64,000 nucleotides of DNA from Halobacillus salinarum (GTDB taxonomy: Bacteria; Bacillota; Bacilli; Bacillales; Halobacillaceae). The notes below the pieces were generated by a model. It was not told where the DNA came from, ran no database searches, and worked only from the letters and a program-made list of their open reading frames with translations. The translations under genes and the position numbers were made by a program. Where the stretch lies: positions 4,030,001 to 4,094,000 of the forward strand of contig NZ_CP095073.1 of assembly GCF_022919095.1 (NCBI RefSeq), given 5' to 3'. Shown in pieces: positions 16,205 through 25,543 of this stretch (its first letter is position 1; each line of letters begins with the position of its first letter).

Positions 16205-17869
16205 TTACTCCACTCCTACAGCATCATAGGCTTTTACTACAGCAGTGACTTCCTCTGAATTTTCTCCATACAAATCTCCTGCTGCCTGGATGGCTGCTTG
16301 ACGCATCATACTAAAATCCGAGGTTGCCGTTAAATAATCTGTAAGCGCCTTGTAATATATTTGTTCGGTTGCTTTTCTTCCCACTCCTTTTACTTTCACA
16401 CCGTAGTGGGTACCGCCCTCGGATACAAGATAGGCTGCCTTGTTATTAATACTAGAGTTAACATGCACACCACCATTATCTAAGTCCCCTGTATAGAGTT
16501 CACTATAATGATCGGGATATCCTTTCTCTGGATCAAGCGGATTTGGTACAGAAGAAGGATCTTTCAACGAACGGAGTCCGTCTCCTTCCACTCCAGGAGT
16601 GTAAATGTCTTCTCCCATTAACCAATCATCACGGTCCACCATTGAACCTATGATATCGGACAAGGATTCATTGAGCGCACCAGGTTCATTTTCATATACG
16701 AGGTCAGCTGTTCGATCCGTTACAGCGTGAGTCAATTCATGACCGATGACATCCAATCCTCCCGATAATGGAAGGAAGGTGATTCCATCTCCATCCCCGT
16801 ACATCATCTGTACACCGTTCCAAGCTGCATTGTTCCAAGACTCACCAACATGAACCGATGAGATAAGTCTTGCGCCCTCATCATCAAAAGAGTCTCTGCC
16901 GAAAGTAGACTGATAGTAATCATATACTTTAGCAGCATTCACATGAGCATCTACAGAAGCAGGGTCTGAGAAAAACTTATGATCGCTGGTTACCTCTTCA
17001 CCGTGATATCCTAAAAGCTGAGAAAAAAGGTTAAACCAGTCGGGCGAAAGGTGTAGTGCGTCAAAAGTATCTATCCCTTCTCCTCGCGTTGAATCATATA
17101 AATGATAGGCTCCATCAGCATACGTAGCTTCGAACATTTTCTTATCTCCAAGAACACCTTCACCAAATGCCTTCACGTGATCAATGGCATTATAGCTGTT
17201 TAAGATCTTTCCAGTCATCGCGTCGATAAAATAGTGCCAATAACCGGGTTCAGGAGTAGAAGTTGAAGCCTTGACGACATAGGTTAAATGGAATTCACCA
17301 TCATGTTCATAAAAGTAGAGTCCCCCTGATGGTTCAGCATCATAAGCCTCCACTTCTCCTATTTTTTCTTGAATCGAAGCGTTGGCAATTTCTTCTGCTT
17401 CATCAGCAGCAAGTACAGGGGTCGCGTTAAGGTCTTTTTCATCCAAATTTGGTACTACCTGGCCAAAGAACGCTTTGACTTGCTTATCCTCGTTTAAAGA
17501 GACCGTTTGGGAAGATCCATAAATCGGTACACCTTCGTGCTCTTCAACTAGACGAACATGGGTCGTTTCTTCTATCTTATCTTTCTTCGTTTCCACGACT
17601 TTAAATTTATTCTGCATGTTTCCTTTAAGTTTAAACTGATCTTTGTGAGCGTTAAGAAATGCAAATGTAATGTCTTCTGGAGAATGAGTTACCTTCTTTA
17701 TTGATGGAACCTTTGGCATTTCCCATTTCTCAATAATGTAGGAAGGGGTTTGATATTGCTTATTTATTTTTACTTTGCTTTGTTCTGCATGTACGGTGCC
17801 TGCTCCAGCCCCGAGCCCCGTCAGAGCAAGTGTGAGTGCTAACGTCGATGAAACTATTTTCTTCTTCAA
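16205..17869 (-). CDS. thermolysin-family (M4) secreted metalloprotease, bacillolysin type
   Basis: 554 residues from TTG 17869: AGAGGGTG lies 6 bases before it, while an in-frame GTG at 17878 is part of that site. Signal peptide (MKKKIVSSTLALTLALTGLGAGAGTVHA), FTP propeptide, PepSY propeptide (to about 225), then the M4 catalytic and C-terminal domains. Zinc site HELTHAV (about 377-383) with the third ligand in LNESLSD (Glu about 401) and the active-site His in GGVHVNSSINNKAAYL. Expected to be secreted as an autoprocessing zymogen that degrades extracellular protein. It begins only 36 bases after the tasA-like stop on the same strand, without a clear terminator, so it may be read with the matrix operon. 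Confidence 0.95.
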   Translation of the reverse strand: MKKKIVSSTLALTLALTGLGAGAGTVHAEQSKVKINKQYQTPSYIIEKWEMPKVPSIKKVTHSPEDITFAFLNAHKDQFKLKGNMQNKFKVVETKKDKIEETTHVRLVEEHEGVPIYGSSQTVSLNEDKQVKAFFGQVVPNLDEKDLNATPVLAADEAEEIANASIQEKIGEVEAYDAEPSGGLYFYEHDGEFHLTYVVKASTSTPEPGYWHYFIDAMTGKILNSYNAIDHVKAFGEGVLGDKKMFEATYADGAYHLYDSTRGEGIDTFDALHLSPDWFNLFSQLLGYHGEEVTSDHKFFSDPASVDAHVNAAKVYDYYQSTFGRDSFDDEGARLISSVHVGESWNNAAWNGVQMMYGDGDGITFLPLSGGLDVIGHELTHAVTDRTADLVYENEPGALNESLSDIIGSMVDRDDWLMGEDIYTPGVEGDGLRSLKDPSSVPNPLDPEKGYPDHYSELYTGDLDNGGVHVNSSINNKAAYLVSEGGTHYGVKVKGVGRKATEQIYYKALTDYLTATSDFSMMRQAAIQAAGDLYGENSEEVTAVVKAYDAVGVE

Positions 17870-17904
17870 GATAATCACCCTCTTTTTAGATTTTCAATGA
17901 TCCA

Positions 17905-18501
17905 TTATTCGTAGTCCTTGCCTTCAGTTTGTGTTGCTTTAAACTTCCATTCCAGATTCAAATCGTCCCCTTGAAAGACGTTCTGTTCTTCGCCATTATC
18001 AACGAATTCGAATTGCACCCATAGCGTATCTTCATCTCCAACATCTAAACCTCCATGCTTTTCCCATAAAGGATCAAAAACATCTTTTGCCACGACATCA
18101 GGATCCATCGACTGCAATTCGCTTAACGTCGTTTCAAAAACAGGCTCGCTTTCTTTGTCCCAATTCCATAGAAAATTAACACGGATATGTTTCCCAAGAT
18201 CTTGTCCAGCATTATCTCCCTTACTATCTGATACGTTATATTTCGTTAATAGACTAATAGACTTTATATCCAATGTTCCTTCGTTTCCCAGCTTAAATTC
18301 ACGAAGCACACGATCACCCGGCTTGAGATTATCAATATCAACAATCACCTGCGGATCTACAGAAACATCTAAAGTACCTAGGCCGAATGTGTTATTGGTG
18401 GTCTCCGTATCACTAAAATAAGCATAAGTCCCTCCTCCCATTAAAGATAAGCCTAGTGAAGCCGTTACCATTCCCATGCTGACTTTCTTGAAAAAACTCA
18501 T
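17905..18501 (-). CDS. tasA: TasA/CalY-family biofilm matrix protein
   Basis: 198 residues. Signal sequence MSFFKKVSMGMVTASLGLSLMGGGTYAYFSDTETTNNTF has the SipW-type junction (TYAYFSDTE) that defines the TasA/camelysin family. The mature domain (from about 28) is the jelly-roll subunit that assembles into extracellular fibres in Bacillus biofilms, with the usual NNTFGLGTLD and PGDRV..F.L.N.GTL motifs. AAAGGAGGAG precedes the ATG. It follows the signal peptidase gene closely, as in the tapA-sipW-tasA operon of B. subtilis. Length is less than B. subtilis TasA (261) and close to CalY. Confidence 0.92.
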   Translation of the reverse strand: MSFFKKVSMGMVTASLGLSLMGGGTYAYFSDTETTNNTFGLGTLDVSVDPQVIVDIDNLKPGDRVLREFKLGNEGTLDIKSISLLTKYNVSDSKGDNAGQDLGKHIRVNFLWNWDKESEPVFETTLSELQSMDPDVVAKDVFDPLWEKHGGLDVGDEDTLWVQFEFVDNGEEQNVFQGDDLNLEWKFKATQTEGKDYE

Positions 18502-18560
18502 ATAAACTCCTCCTTTTATCTTTTCACTCCTATGTAATAGAACATAAGAGGTAATCCCGC

Positions 18561-19124
18561 TTATTGGTTCGGTGGGGCGGTTTCCTGTTCGTTCTTAAAT
18601 TCAATAATAGAATGTCTTATAGAAATCACTGCATATAAAAACACCAGCATACCCGGGACAAACATTAACAAAGCGGAACCTGTCTTGGAGCTGGCATAAT
18701 TCAATACATATCCCGCATAAGGAATCGTAAAGCCTGTGTATTCTCCTACTACATTTTTTGAGAGAACAGGATCTAAATCTGGTCCGTCGTTATTATCCCC
18801 TTTTGTTTTGTACACCGCTTCTTGTTTAACCCGCTTCGCTTCCACGACACGGTGGGTCACCAGGTTTTTATTCTTGTCTTTAAACGTAATCACATCGCCT
18901 TTTGAATACTCGCGGGCATCTTTTGTTAACTCTATCGCAATAATTGAACCTGTTTGAAAAGCTGGCTCCATAGAACCCGATAATACCGTCTTTATTTGAT
19001 GGTTAAACACTGTTGGCTCCCCGCCGCTCGCTTTTACCGCAATGACAAAAACTGCAAGTATAACAATTAACAAAACACTAAGGAAAGAGAGGGTTTTTTT
19101 CATCCATCTCCACATGATTTTCAT
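18561..19124 (-). CDS. sipW: SipW-type (ER-type) signal peptidase I
   Basis: 187 residues from ATG 19124, chosen for AAAGGAGAATTCAA before it; it overlaps the upstream gene by 47 bases. One N-terminal membrane helix (about 11-31), then LSGSMEPAFQTGS with catalytic Ser51, and VTHRVV with His91 (this His in place of Lys marks the archaeal/ER-type group), followed by TKGDNNDGPD with the third acidic residue. A second membrane helix lies near the C terminus. It should cleave the TasA-like and TapA-position preproteins, whose junctions match its preference. Position between them repeats the B. subtilis operon order. Confidence 0.93.
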   Translation of the reverse strand: MKIMWRWMKKTLSFLSVLLIVILAVFVIAVKASGGEPTVFNHQIKTVLSGSMEPAFQTGSIIAIELTKDAREYSKGDVITFKDKNKNLVTHRVVEAKRVKQEAVYKTKGDNNDGPDLDPVLSKNVVGEYTGFTIPYAGYVLNYASSKTGSALLMFVPGMLVFLYAVISIRHSIIEFKNEQETAPPNQ

Positions 19125-19938
19125 TTGAATTCTCCTTTGTTTTTTCGTCTTGAATTTCTTTCTTTTTCTGATCATTAGCGTTTTGAGTCGTATCTTCTTT
19201 CTCAGCTCCAACCTCAGTCCGCTTATCCGCAGTTTTTGTCTTCTTCTCTTCTTTCAATTCTTGACCTCTTGATTTTAAATTCTTCTTATCTGATGGTTTT
19301 TGATGGGCATCCACTGTTTTTGTCTTTTCCTCTGGTTTATCTAATGGTTCTTTTTCTCTTTTCTGATCTTTCTTATGTTGTAGCTTCTCTTCTTTTTCAC
19401 CCTTAACTCTCTTTGTTTCTTCTTCTATTTCTTTCAAAATCTTGTTTTTCTTTTCTTCCCATCTAACTCTTTTGTCCTCCAGGATTTGAATATCCATCTT
19501 CTCGTATTTTTTGTATAGAATGTTCATTTTCTGCCTTCCTTTAGTTAAAAAAGGAGCTTGAACATTTTCATATTCACTAAAAAAATGAAGGAGTTCATTG
19601 TATTGTTTTTCTAAATTCTTACATTTAGCTACAAAAGTTTCAGATCCAGTCTGCAGCTGGTTAAAAGATTGGGATATTTCAATCAAGGAATCTCCCGTTT
19701 TTTTATGTAATAACTGCTCGTATATACGAGCAGCTTCATCAATGGTTTGCTTGAAATGTACAATTTTATTTTCCACTGTATCTGGAAAAACAGGGGCAGC
19801 AGCTATGGACATCGTCCTATTTTCTCCAGCTGTAAAAGCTGCCTGTGTGCTCATTACATAGGGAGAAACGATTACTAAGCTGAGACAGACGACAATAGTA
19901 ATAAGCATCATTCGATCTAATACTTTCCAACGTGCCAT
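19078..19938 (-). CDS. TapA-position matrix protein with Lys/Glu-rich tail
   Basis: 286 residues. N-terminal signal helix (about 12-30) ends VMSTQAAFTAGENRTMSIAAA, which resembles SipW-dependent junctions. The middle (50-150) is helical. From about residue 160 to the end the sequence is a long, almost purely charged Lys/Glu/Asp/Thr repeat-poor tail, probably disordered or coiled coil. It takes the place of TapA/YqxM (first gene of the fibre operon), but I see no convincing TapA sequence match beyond the signal region. GGAGGAG precedes the ATG. A weak promoter and a perfect 7-bp dyad (20070-20088) are upstream. A role as fibre anchor or assembly factor is inferred from position. Confidence 0.75.
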   Translation of the reverse strand: MARWKVLDRMMLITIVVCLSLVIVSPYVMSTQAAFTAGENRTMSIAAAPVFPDTVENKIVHFKQTIDEAARIYEQLLHKKTGDSLIEISQSFNQLQTGSETFVAKCKNLEKQYNELLHFFSEYENVQAPFLTKGRQKMNILYKKYEKMDIQILEDKRVRWEEKKNKILKEIEEETKRVKGEKEEKLQHKKDQKREKEPLDKPEEKTKTVDAHQKPSDKKNLKSRGQELKEEKKTKTADKRTEVGAEKEDTTQNANDQKKKEIQDEKTKENSNENHVEMDEKNPLFP

Positions 19939-20069
19939 ATGAATCTCCTCCGTCCTGACTGACTGCTTCGTTCCTTATTCTCATTATTAATCATTCTGAA
20001 AATTCTACCTATTATCCGTTCGGAATATTTTACTAACTAAAAAGACGTATACCCACCCGTATTCCGTTG

Positions 20070-20088
20070 GTACTAGATGAACTAGTAC
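20070..20088. promoter_or_regulatory. perfect dyad upstream of the matrix operon
   Basis: GTACTAG-ATGAA-CTAGTAC, an exact 7-bp inverted repeat with a 5-base centre and no T-run, lies 130 bases before the operon start and just outside the preceding gene's terminator. A CGTAT direct repeat (20046-20062 area) is next to it. Candidate operator. Confidence 0.45.
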
Positions 20089-20104
20089 TTTATTCAACAT
20101 TAAA

Positions 20105-20132
20105 AAAAGCCCTCAAAAGAGGGCTTTCTTAC
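20105..20132 (-). terminator. terminator of the LuxR-type regulator gene
   Basis: AAAGCCCTC-AAAA-GAGGGCTTT followed on the minus strand by TTTTTT. Confidence 0.88.
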
Positions 20133-20145
20133 AAAAACAATTCTC

Positions 20146-20793
20146 TCAGGCATTCATTGGAGGGATGAGCTTTTTCTGAATAGCATACAGCATGACCTGG
20201 GAGCGGCTTTTTACTTCTAATTTTTTATAAATATTTCGAATGTGTATTTTTACCGTTTTATCACTTATAAAAAGAGTACGAGCAATTTCTTTATTGCTTA
20301 ATCCTTTGGTTAATTCCATTAACACTTCTTTCTCACGATGAGTAAGCGGATGATCGCCTGTGTATGAATCCCTTCTATTTTTGTAATTCTTAAGCAGATT
20401 CTTCGTCATAGAGGGTGGAATCACACAATGGCCTTTCCAAACATTTACGATTCCATAAACTAATTCTTTACTGGTCATTTCCTTTAGTAAGTAGCCTGCT
20501 GCTCCAGCATCCAGGGAACGCTGGAGATAATGATCTTCATCTGCCACCGTCAGCATAAGTACTTTAATCTCAGGATGATGGGCTTGTAAATAAGCTGTAA
20601 TATCTACACCACATTCTTCTTGAAGATGAATGTCCATTACAATGACATCTGGTTTTGCATGGGCAGCTTTCGCTTTTACTTCCTCGCCGCCAGAAGCTTC
20701 CCCCACTACCTTCATATTTTCTTCTAAATTGATAACATGAACAATTCCATCTCTCAATACAGCGTGATCATCGACAACCATTACTCGAATCAT
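20146..20793 (-). CDS. NarL/FixJ (LuxR-type) response regulator, orphan
   Basis: 215 residues from ATG 20793, preceded by GGAGGTTAAGGG; upstream frame extension lacks a site and gives a non-family N terminus. Receiver domain: VMVVDDHAVLRDG, phospho-Asp in VIVMDIHLQEECG (about 54), Thr in MLTVADED and Lys in LLKEMTSKEL. C-terminal LuxR HTH (about 148-205): LTHREKEVLMELTKG and NKEIARTLFISDKTVKIH. No histidine kinase is next to it. It lies upstream of the matrix operon on the same strand with a terminator between, so it is a candidate regulator of biofilm genes in the manner of DegU (inference from place and class). Confidence 0.92.
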   Translation of the reverse strand: MIRVMVVDDHAVLRDGIVHVINLEENMKVVGEASGGEEVKAKAAHAKPDVIVMDIHLQEECGVDITAYLQAHHPEIKVLMLTVADEDHYLQRSLDAGAAGYLLKEMTSKELVYGIVNVWKGHCVIPPSMTKNLLKNYKNRRDSYTGDHPLTHREKEVLMELTKGLSNKEIARTLFISDKTVKIHIRNIYKKLEVKSRSQVMLYAIQKKLIPPMNA

Positions 20794-21122
20794 TAAACCC
20801 TTAACCTCCTGTATTCGACATGAGAATAAACTCAAAGCTTCATCATTCGACATTAAGAACAAATGAACTCTTTGGATGTAGGATAGTCTCAAGTAGATCA
20901 AAGAGAATTTAATCCCTTCATAACAAGTGTTTATTCACATGAGTGACAAAAGCACAACCCCATCTCTCTATTTATGTTACATATTTTACCATTGTTTTGT
21001 TTGTTTTTCTACTTCTTCTGACTTTTTTGTTCTTAATAAAGTATACAAAAGAGCCTTGTTAACATTTGTTAGCAAGGCTCTTCCCGTCTTTATCTTTTGC
21101 CTGGTATTGTATTCTCAAAGTT
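20794..21122. other. intergenic region between regulator and mannosidase genes
   Basis: Contains upstream sequence of the response regulator and the mannosidase terminator (21046-21084). No supported coding frame or further signal was seen. Confidence 0.6.
21046..21084 (-). terminator. terminator of the GH92 gene
   Basis: AAGAGCCTTG / CAAGGCTCTT stem with a loop containing TTAACA; TTTTGT follows on the minus strand. Confidence 0.8.
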
Positions 21123-24100
21123 TTACTTCTCGAATAAGTGTAATTCCATGTGAGATTTAAAATCCCCTGATTTCAGCATATTTGATAACTGAGAGGAATT
21201 GAACTTTTTCAGATCTTTATCCCATAGCTTTGGTCTCCAGAATGGAGGCGATTGACGTTTTATCAAATCTTTTAGCGCGTTTGCATCGCCATTGAGCTTC
21301 TCTTTTACTTCTTTTGAAACCTTTTTATCCTTATTTATTGTTCTTATAAAGAGGTCCAGATGTTTCATAGCGCGAAATTCGTGACCTTTATTATATTGCT
21401 TCTCCGCTATCGTTAACCTCTTGGATAATTTGCTCTTTAATGAACGAGGTAATTTACCGTTGGATACAAAGCTTTCTAATGACTGGTCTACTTTTGAAAA
21501 TTCAGCTGTAAGTTTGTCATAACTTAATAACTCAAGCTCAGCGAGTGAGGTAGATGAACCTCCGTTATTATTCATCATTACTAATCGGTAATAGGAATAA
21601 TCCCCTGGTCTCTGAATACGGAAAGGCTTAGTGAATTGCCGCCATTGAAAGGATTCATTGTGGCGTAAATCTAACAATTCCCAGTGTTTTGCGTCTTTCG
21701 ATCCAAACAGCACCCAGCTTGAGGGATCTTTAGATTCCTCGCTGGCACTCGTTACCGTGTACATCTTAGCTTTGTGGGTACCTTTTTTAATATGGAATTG
21801 AATCCAGGGAAATTTACCGTGTAATGAGATTGATGTATCAGAATTGTTATCCAATAAGTTTTCCGCTGAACCCTTGCCACTAGTTTTAACTTCAGCTTCG
21901 CCATTCTTGACCCATTCATTCGTTTCATCATCCATTGGCTCAGGAAGTAAAGATGTTCCATTTGTATCCGTATCTGTGATAGATGTTGGAAGAGCTCTTT
22001 CACTCGTCCCCCAGCTTGACGGATTCTCACCCATCTTGAATTCAAGCGTAGCACCATCCGTCAGGTCTTTATGGGAGATAGTAAGCTTATTGTACGTTTT
22101 TCCATTTAATTTTACATTCTGGATGTACTTATTTTTATCACTTACGTTTGGAGCTTTAATTACAAGGTCATGACCATTTTCTAAATGGATCGTCATTTTT
22201 TCAAAGTACGGGGCACCGATAGCGTATTCAGGCATGCCCATCTGCAGAGGATAGAATCCGGCAGCACTGAATAAATACCAGGCTGACATCTCCCCATTAT
22301 CTTCATCCCCCGGATACCCCTGACCGATTTCACTTCCTATATAAAGACGGGACAACACTTCTCTAACCTTTTCCTGAGTTTTCCACGGCTGTCCCGCGTA
22401 ATCGTACATATATGGAATGTGGTGAGACGGTTGGTTACTATGGCCGTACATCCCCATGCGCACGTCCCTCGCTTCACGCATTTCATGAATCACACCACCG
22501 TAATGACCCGGATGCTGAGCCGTTTCTGGCGTAGAAAAAAATTTATCCAATTTGTCTGCGAGCGCTTTTCTTCCTCCATACAAATTTGCGAGTCCCTGTC
22601 CATCTTGAGGAACATGGAAAGCCATATTCCACGCATTTGTTTCGGTATAATCTCCGCCCCATTCTTTAGGATCGAAGTCGTCTTCCGTGTATCGCCAATC
22701 TCCGGACGGATCTTTTCCCATGAAAAAGCCCGTGTTTGGGTTAAACATGTGGACGTAGTTTTGTGACCGGTTCATATAATACTGGTAATCTTCTTCATAT
22801 CGATGATACTCCTGACTGCCTCTGCGGGCATTGTCTGCCAGGGATTTAGCTAAGTTGGCTATTCCGAAATCGTTAATATAGCCATCCATCGCCCATGACA
22901 TGCCCTCTCCAGTAGCCGTGCTAGTATACCCATTAAAAATAGATGTCTCCAGACCTTTTCTGCCTACACTAGGATTCTCACTGGCAACCGAGGCATTTTT
23001 TACGGCAGATTGATAAAAGGCTTCTACGTCAAAATTTCGAACTCCTTTCAAGTAGGCATCTGCAAACGCTACATCCGAGCTCGTTCCTACCATCAAATTC
23101 GCATAGCCGGGAGACGACCATCTTGAAATCCAGCCTCCGTCCTTATACTGTTGAACAAAACCATCGATCATTTCCCCCGCTTCATGCGGGGTTAATAAGG
23201 AGTACGCCGGCCAAGCTGTTCGATACGTATCCCAGAACCCATTGTTCACATAGGGCTTTCCTTTTACGACCTTTGCTCCTGTTTCCAAAGGAGTGCTCTC
23301 ACCTTCGGGTTCTGAAAAAGGACTTGCATACTCGTATTCAGGTTGGTTTACAGTACCCGTGTTTTCATAAGCTGCGTTCGGATATAGGAAGAGCCGATAC
23401 ATATTAGAATATAAAGTGACTAACTCCTCGTTAGATGCCCCTTCAACCTCAATAATATTCAGCTTTTCCTTCCACAAATTTTCCGCTTTCTTTTGAATGG
23501 CTTCAAAAGAATCTTTCTTGCCAATTTCCTGAGCGAGGTTCTTTTTAGCTTGTTCGATGCTGATTAGTGAAGTAGCCACTTTCATATTCACCGTTTTTTC
23601 TTTATCTGTATCGAAAGTAAAATACCCCGCGACATTGTCTCTATTATTCCCTTTTAGCTTTCCGCTCTTCTCTACAGGTTGATCAAATGTTGCATATACA
23701 AATATTCTAGTGGCGCCTGCGGAGAGACCGCTTTTCACGTCTGAATAGCCGGTTAACGTTTGGTTATCAGCCTGAAGATTTAAACCTCCTTCATTGGTCA
23801 CATTGTCAAAGATGAGATGGGATTGGTCTTCTTTAAATGTAAATTTAAACATAGCCGCATGGTTCGTAGGGGTCATTTCAGTTTTTATTCCATTTTCAAA
23901 GGTAACTCCATAGTAACTTGGTTTAGCTGCTTCATTGGAATGTTTAAATGCCAGGGCTCTTTCCTCACGATCAGCAGTAGGAGTTTTCTCCCCAGATGGC
24001 ATCACCTGAAACGTCTGCCTATCTCCCATCCATGGGCTTGGCTCATGACTTAACGAGAAAGCTTGAAGTTCCGGGAGGTTCTGTTCATTGTTGCTTTGCT

Positions 24101-25454
24101 GATAGCTGTACAGCCAGCTTGTTGATCCTGCATTTGTTACCGGTGTCCAGAAGTTAAAACCATGGGGAACAGCGACAGCCGGAAAGTTGTTCCCTCTGGA
24201 AAAAGTGCCGTTAGAGTTAGTGCCTCTTAAGATGTTTACGTAGTCGACAGGGCTGGAATAGTTTTTCTCTTCAGGGTGGGCGATGATTTTAATATCATCT
24301 ATGCTTCCTTTAAAGACCCCGGGGCCCTCTGGGTTGTCATAAGCCAAAAGAATTTTGTCGATCGTCTTTCCATTGACGACGTTCCCTATGTTAGCTTTTT
24401 TATAATTCCATTGATTCGGGTAAAGTGTTTTTGATTTGCCTTGGGATCGGGGGGTTAGTTTTATGCCGTGCTGATCTTTCGCATCATAATCACTGAGGAG
24501 AGTTCCATCTGAAAATAAGAGGTCGATCGATACGAAAGTGCTGGAGTAATCAAGTTGGTCCTTATCCATAAACTGGGGGTGGATATAATAGGAAAGCTCT
24601 GTTTCCGGTGTAATCTTTACGTTCACGTCATATATCTTATTATAGGAATAGGCACGGTCGTCAGATTGGTGAGATCCTTGATAGGTTAAGGCGTGTAAGC
24701 CAGTCCACCCTACATTCATTTTTGCCGTATAGCTGCTTGAAGGGCCATCACCAATATGACTTTTCATATCAGAAGGCGGTGGTGCAGGTTTATCTTTTCC
24801 GTTGGATAAAGCAATTTCTGCAAGCTGCGTCAATCCATCTCCAGAGTTCGCTGTAAATTCAAAGCGGTAAAATTGATAGGCCTGGTCATTTGCAAATTCG
24901 AACAGCTTACGTTGAAAACGATCAGGGAAATCCTCACCTTGCCTTGAATCGACTTCCTCCCAGTCCTTACCATTGCTGGATCCGTATAATTTCCAATCTT
25001 TCGGATCTCTTCCTGGGAAGTCATTCGCAGATGTTAGCGCATATTTTACCACTGCTATAGGTTTATCCATCTCTAATTGAATCCATGCTGTTGGTTCAAA
25101 GGCTAACCATTTCGTTTGGGAAGTATAATCAATTAAATTTGCTGCAATTTCGTTAGGTGGATTTTCTGCGCTTGCCGTTACTTTCGTTACATGGTCAGTA
25201 ATATCACCTTGAATTAAATCTCTCGGAATATTACCGTCTACTCCTGAAGACATCTTATTCCCTGAGGGATCTTCTAACACGCTGTTTTCCCACGTAAGCT
25301 GGGGGTCGTTTTCTTCGAAGGAAGAAGAAAAATTTGTCTGAGTAGCCGCAGTCACGATTGATGTCTGAGCCGGGATCATACACAAAAGGATCATAAATAG
25401 CAACGTGCTAATTCCGGTCAGGCACACACAATAACAACATTTATTCTTTCCCAC
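21123..25454 (-). CDS. secreted GH92 alpha-mannosidase with discoidin domains
   Basis: 1443 residues from GTG 25454 (AAGGAGGG, spacing 11). Signal peptide (about 1-37); a first F5/8-type discoidin module (about 70-225); a lectin/beta-sandwich region; the GH92 domain from about 400 (VDYVNILRGTNSNGTFSRGN) through GFWDTYRTAWPAYSLLTP to the catalytic-site stretch GDEDNGEMSAWYLFSAAGFYP near residue 1050; a second discoidin module (about 1150-1310); and a helical C terminus. GH92 enzymes are Ca2+-dependent exo-alpha-mannosidases that trim N-glycans or yeast mannan. No LPxTG or SLH anchor is visible. The ROK repressor just upstream on the same strand is the likely regulator. Confidence 0.93.
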   Translation of the reverse strand: MGKNKCCYCVCLTGISTLLFMILLCMIPAQTSIVTAATQTNFSSSFEENDPQLTWENSVLEDPSGNKMSSGVDGNIPRDLIQGDITDHVTKVTASAENPPNEIAANLIDYTSQTKWLAFEPTAWIQLEMDKPIAVVKYALTSANDFPGRDPKDWKLYGSSNGKDWEEVDSRQGEDFPDRFQRKLFEFANDQAYQFYRFEFTANSGDGLTQLAEIALSNGKDKPAPPPSDMKSHIGDGPSSSYTAKMNVGWTGLHALTYQGSHQSDDRAYSYNKIYDVNVKITPETELSYYIHPQFMDKDQLDYSSTFVSIDLLFSDGTLLSDYDAKDQHGIKLTPRSQGKSKTLYPNQWNYKKANIGNVVNGKTIDKILLAYDNPEGPGVFKGSIDDIKIIAHPEEKNYSSPVDYVNILRGTNSNGTFSRGNNFPAVAVPHGFNFWTPVTNAGSTSWLYSYQQSNNEQNLPELQAFSLSHEPSPWMGDRQTFQVMPSGEKTPTADREERALAFKHSNEAAKPSYYGVTFENGIKTEMTPTNHAAMFKFTFKEDQSHLIFDNVTNEGGLNLQADNQTLTGYSDVKSGLSAGATRIFVYATFDQPVEKSGKLKGNNRDNVAGYFTFDTDKEKTVNMKVATSLISIEQAKKNLAQEIGKKDSFEAIQKKAENLWKEKLNIIEVEGASNEELVTLYSNMYRLFLYPNAAYENTGTVNQPEYEYASPFSEPEGESTPLETGAKVVKGKPYVNNGFWDTYRTAWPAYSLLTPHEAGEMIDGFVQQYKDGGWISRWSSPGYANLMVGTSSDVAFADAYLKGVRNFDVEAFYQSAVKNASVASENPSVGRKGLETSIFNGYTSTATGEGMSWAMDGYINDFGIANLAKSLADNARRGSQEYHRYEEDYQYYMNRSQNYVHMFNPNTGFFMGKDPSGDWRYTEDDFDPKEWGGDYTETNAWNMAFHVPQDGQGLANLYGGRKALADKLDKFFSTPETAQHPGHYGGVIHEMREARDVRMGMYGHSNQPSHHIPYMYDYAGQPWKTQEKVREVLSRLYIGSEIGQGYPGDEDNGEMSAWYLFSAAGFYPLQMGMPEYAIGAPYFEKMTIHLENGHDLVIKAPNVSDKNKYIQNVKLNGKTYNKLTISHKDLTDGATLEFKMGENPSSWGTSERALPTSITDTDTNGTSLLPEPMDDETNEWVKNGEAEVKTSGKGSAENLLDNNSDTSISLHGKFPWIQFHIKKGTHKAKMYTVTSASEESKDPSSWVLFGSKDAKHWELLDLRHNESFQWRQFTKPFRIQRPGDYSYYRLVMMNNNGGSSTSLAELELLSYDKLTAEFSKVDQSLESFVSNGKLPRSLKSKLSKRLTIAEKQYNKGHEFRAMKHLDLFIRTINKDKKVSKEVKEKLNGDANALKDLIKRQSPPFWRPKLWDKDLKKFNSSQLSNMLKSGDFKSHMELHLFEK

Positions 25455-25543
25455 TAAATGTAACCCTCCTTATTATTTATTAAAAGCTCGTTTAGATAAA
25501 CATACGAAGCTCACCTTGTCCTCCTTTCTACACAACTGGGTTT

